This document shows, in pieces, positions 12,588 to 14,207 of a stretch of DNA of 14,207 nt. A model generated the notes under the pieces. It worked only from the letters and a program-made list of their open reading frames with translations. It was not told the DNA's origin and ran no database searches. Source of the stretch: Oscillospiraceae bacterium UBA3851. Lineage in GTDB: Bacteria; Bacillota; Clostridia; Oscillospirales; Oscillospiraceae. Both the position numbers and the translations under genes were made by a program. Each line of letters opens with the position of its first letter. Within the stretch, counting starts at the first letter, position 1. The stretch lies in contig DGHJ01000019.1 in the NCBI GenBank assembly GCA_002392625.1, positions 7,890 through 22,096 of the forward strand, given 5' to 3'.

Positions 12588-13057
12588 CCGTTTTGTGCGT
12601 GGGCAAGCTGAAGGAGAAATTCTACGCGGACGCCCAGGCCGAATACGTCAAGCGGCTGGGCCGCTGCTGCAAGCTGGAGCTTCTGGAGCTGCCGGAGCAG
12701 CGGCTGCCGGAGGACCCGGCCCCCGCCCAGATCGCCCAGGCGTTGGAGGCGGAGGCCGCCGCCATCCGGGAGAAGCTGCCCAAGGGCGGCGCGGTGGTGG
12801 CGCTGGCCATCGAGGGGAAGCCCTGCTCCAGCGAGGAGCTGGCCCGGCGCCTCTCGGACTTCGCCGTGGCGGGCAAGACCCAGGTGACCTTTCTCATCGG
12901 CGGCAGCTTCGGCCTCAGCCAGGAGCTGAAAAAGAGCGCCGACTTCCGCCTGAGCATGTCCCCCATGACCTTCCCCCACCACATGGCCCGCATCATGCTC
13001 CTGGAGCAGATCTACCGGGCCTACCAGATCCAGCAGGGTACAAGATACCACAAATAA
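12575..13057 (+). CDS. rlmH: 23S rRNA (pseudouridine1915-N3)-methyltransferase RlmH
   Basis: 160 residues, as expected (155-160). It is a SPOUT methyltransferase that uses S-adenosylmethionine to methylate pseudouridine 1915 in helix 69 of 23S rRNA on assembled 70S ribosomes, as a dimer. Seen: N-terminal ITVLCVGKLKEKFYADA, the SAM-binding knot FLIGGSFGLSQ, and the conserved C-terminus SPMTFPHHMARIMLLEQIYR ending GTRYHK. The start lies inside the end of the walJ-like gene (13-base overlap) behind GGAGGG, so it is coupled to it. In staphylococci the 3' end of this gene (orfX) is the attachment site of SCCmec; here the 3' end is intact and is followed by ordinary genes. Confidence 0.96.
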   Translation: MQKITVLCVGKLKEKFYADAQAEYVKRLGRCCKLELLELPEQRLPEDPAPAQIAQALEAEAAAIREKLPKGGAVVALAIEGKPCSSEELARRLSDFAVAGKTQVTFLIGGSFGLSQELKKSADFRLSMSPMTFPHHMARIMLLEQIYRAYQIQQGTRYHK

Positions 13058-13105
13058 TCCGTCACTGTTTTGGCGGTAACCATATCAGTTAAGGAGGACG
13101 ACCCC

Positions 13106-13423
13106 ATGGATATTTCCCAGTGGGCCTTCAAGCCCGACACCCCCGCCTGGCCCGTGGACGAGAAGGGCGAAAAGGTGCCCGCCAGGCTGCTGCGCCACAC
13201 CTTTGACAAGGCCGCCGACGCCGACATGACCATCTCCCTGCTTGCCGCCTACGGCATCCCCTGTTTCCCCTACTACGACGGCGAGGGCGTGACGGGCAAG
13301 GTCATCAGCGGCTTTTCCGGCTTTGGCACGTCGCTGTACGTGCCGGAAACCATGTATACCGAGGCGATGGATCTGCTGAATGCGGAGATCGTCGACGACG
13401 AAGAGAATAAGGAGGATGAATGA
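13106..13423 (+). CDS. Small DUF2007-like (putative signal-transducing) protein
   Basis: 105 residues, cytoplasmic. The middle part has the DUF2007 pattern: a segment that picks out paired subunits (FDKAADADMTISLLAAYGIP), then a glycine-rich strand region (GKVISGFSGFGTSLYVP), then a helix (TEAMDLLNAEI). The family is small, GlnB-like in fold, and of unknown role. The tail is very acidic (DDEENKEDE). ATG at 13106 follows AAGGAGG by eight bases; an upstream in-frame ATG at 13070 lacks a site. The stop TGA shares its last base with the ATG of the phosphohexomutase, whose ribosome site lies within this gene's acidic tail, so the two are translated together. The family assignment is by eye and moderate. 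Confidence 0.75.
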   Translation: MDISQWAFKPDTPAWPVDEKGEKVPARLLRHTFDKAADADMTISLLAAYGIPCFPYYDGEGVTGKVISGFSGFGTSLYVPETMYTEAMDLLNAEIVDDEENKEDE

Positions 13424-14207
13424 TGAACTACCGCCAGGAATACGAGAAGTGGCTCCATAGCCCCGCCATCACCGAGGCCGAGCGCGACGAGCTGCGCGCC
13501 ATTGCCGGGGATGAGAAGGAGATCGAGAGCCGGTTTTACGGCCCGCTGGAGTTTGGCACCGCCGGTCTGCGGGGCACCATGAAGATGGGCCTGCACCAGA
13601 TGAACGTCTACGTGATCCGTTGGGCCACCCAGGGCTTCGCCCAGGTGATTTGCGCCGAGGGCGAGGAGGCCAAGCGCAAGGGCGTGGCCATCTGCATGGA
13701 CTGCCGCAACCACTCCATGGACTTCGCCCGTGCCGCCGCCGAGGTCTGCGCCGCCAACGGCATCCACGTACGTATTTTCGAGAGCCTGCGCCCCACGCCG
13801 GAGCTGAGCTTCGCCGTGCGGCACTACGGCTGCCAGGCCGGCATCAACGTCACCGCCAGCCACAACCCCAAGGAGTACAACGGCTACAAGGTCTACTGGG
13901 CCGACGGCGCCCAGCTGCCCCCCCAGCACGCCGACGCTATCGCCAAGACCCTGGAGACCGTCGACATCTTCACCGGCGTACGCCGCATGGACTTTGACGA
14001 GGCCAAGGCCCAGGGACTCATCGAGATCATGGGCGAGGAGACCGACGACGCTTTCATGGCCGAGGTCTACAAAATGATCAACGACAAGGCCTCCATGGCC
14101 GCCGTGGCGGACACCTTCAAGATGGTCTATACCCCCTTCCACGGCTGCGGTCACAAGCTGGTGCCCCAGGCCCTGCGGGAGCTGGGCGTGAAGCACCTGT
14201 ACTGCGT
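13423..14207 (+). CDS. Phospho-sugar mutase (phosphoglucomutase/phosphomannomutase family), C-terminus cut by window edge
   Basis: The first 261 residues of a protein whose family is usually about 550-580 residues. It is an alpha-D-phosphohexomutase of the PgcA (YhxB) type, interconverting glucose-1-phosphate and glucose-6-phosphate (or the mannose forms) through a phosphoserine. Seen: the N-terminal substrate loop FGTAGLRGTMKMG, the catalytic loop TASHNPKEYNGYKVYW with the phosphoserine S146, and YTPFHGCGH, which begins the second domain. The metal-binding DGDxDR loop and sugar-specificity loop lie beyond the window, so the sugar cannot be fixed. The ATG follows AAGGAGG by seven bases. Being in the same run as murA fits supply of sugar phosphates for envelope polymers, but this is inference. 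Confidence 0.93.
   Translation, partial: MNYRQEYEKWLHSPAITEAERDELRAIAGDEKEIESRFYGPLEFGTAGLRGTMKMGLHQMNVYVIRWATQGFAQVICAEGEEAKRKGVAICMDCRNHSMDFARAAAEVCAANGIHVRIFESLRPTPELSFAVRHYGCQAGINVTASHNPKEYNGYKVYWADGAQLPPQHADAIAKTLETVDIFTGVRRMDFDEAKAQGLIEIMGEETDDAFMAEVYKMINDKASMAAVADTFKMVYTPFHGCGHKLVPQALRELGVKHLYC

Overview
The window is an ordinary chromosomal stretch of a GC-rich, anaerobic Bacillota, most likely a gut Oscillospiraceae-type clostridium (relatives of Flavonifractor, Pseudoflavonifractor, Oscillibacter). I infer this from strong AGGAGG-type ribosome sites, near-consensus sigma-A promoters, a clostridial-type [FeFe]-hydrogenase, a 2-hydroxyacyl-CoA dehydratase and a Gram-positive walJ-rlmH pair. 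The exact genus cannot be read from the sequence. I saw no tRNA, rRNA, CRISPR array, insertion sequence or prophage gene. No gap between genes exceeds 300 bases; the longest is about 249 bases, before murA, and it holds a terminator, a promoter and a palindrome.

Layout. (1) 1-2373, minus strand: a two-gene operon for the two subunits of a 2-hydroxyacyl-CoA dehydratase/benzoyl-CoA-reductase family enzyme. The beta-like subunit comes first and the alpha-like subunit runs off the left edge. A perfect TTGACA-17-TATAAT promoter with a 7-bp palindrome just downstream drives it. (2) 2562-2997, plus strand, divergent: a 79-residue histidine-rich protein followed 4 bases later by a CooT-family nickel-binding protein, closed by a hairpin terminator. 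(3) 3046-3552, minus: a SLOG/DUF1273 (YpsA/YoqJ-like) protein. Its promoter is back-to-back with that of (4) 3706-5154, plus: a TrkH-type potassium channel subunit with all four filter loops. (5) 5341-8906, plus: a two-gene redox operon. The first gene fuses a NuoF-type iron-sulfur domain to a GltD/NfnB-like NAD(P)H-FAD module. The second is a complete [FeFe]-hydrogenase laid out like the Clostridium pasteurianum CpI enzyme. A Rex-type palindrome lies in the leader. (6) 9050-9733, a membrane-anchored DUF1287 protein, and 9820-10176, a four-helix membrane protein, each with its own promoter. (7) 10426-14207, a cell-envelope and housekeeping run: murA, a walJ-like metallo-hydrolase, rlmH, a DUF2007-like small protein and the start of a phosphohexomutase.

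How the parts may work together. The left operon and the hydrogenase operon both belong to an amino-acid- or sugar-fermenting anaerobe that disposes of reductant. The dehydratase makes enoyl-CoA electron acceptors. The hydrogenase pair links NAD(P)H, and perhaps ferredoxin, to H2. The Rex-like site would tie hydrogenase expression to the NADH/NAD ratio. The CooT/His-rich pair suggests handling of nickel for an enzyme encoded elsewhere, because the hydrogenase here uses iron only. The most interesting item is the hydrogenase with its unusual partner: it lacks the usual FMN/NADH subunit and instead carries a module of the kind that bifurcates electrons in Nfn.
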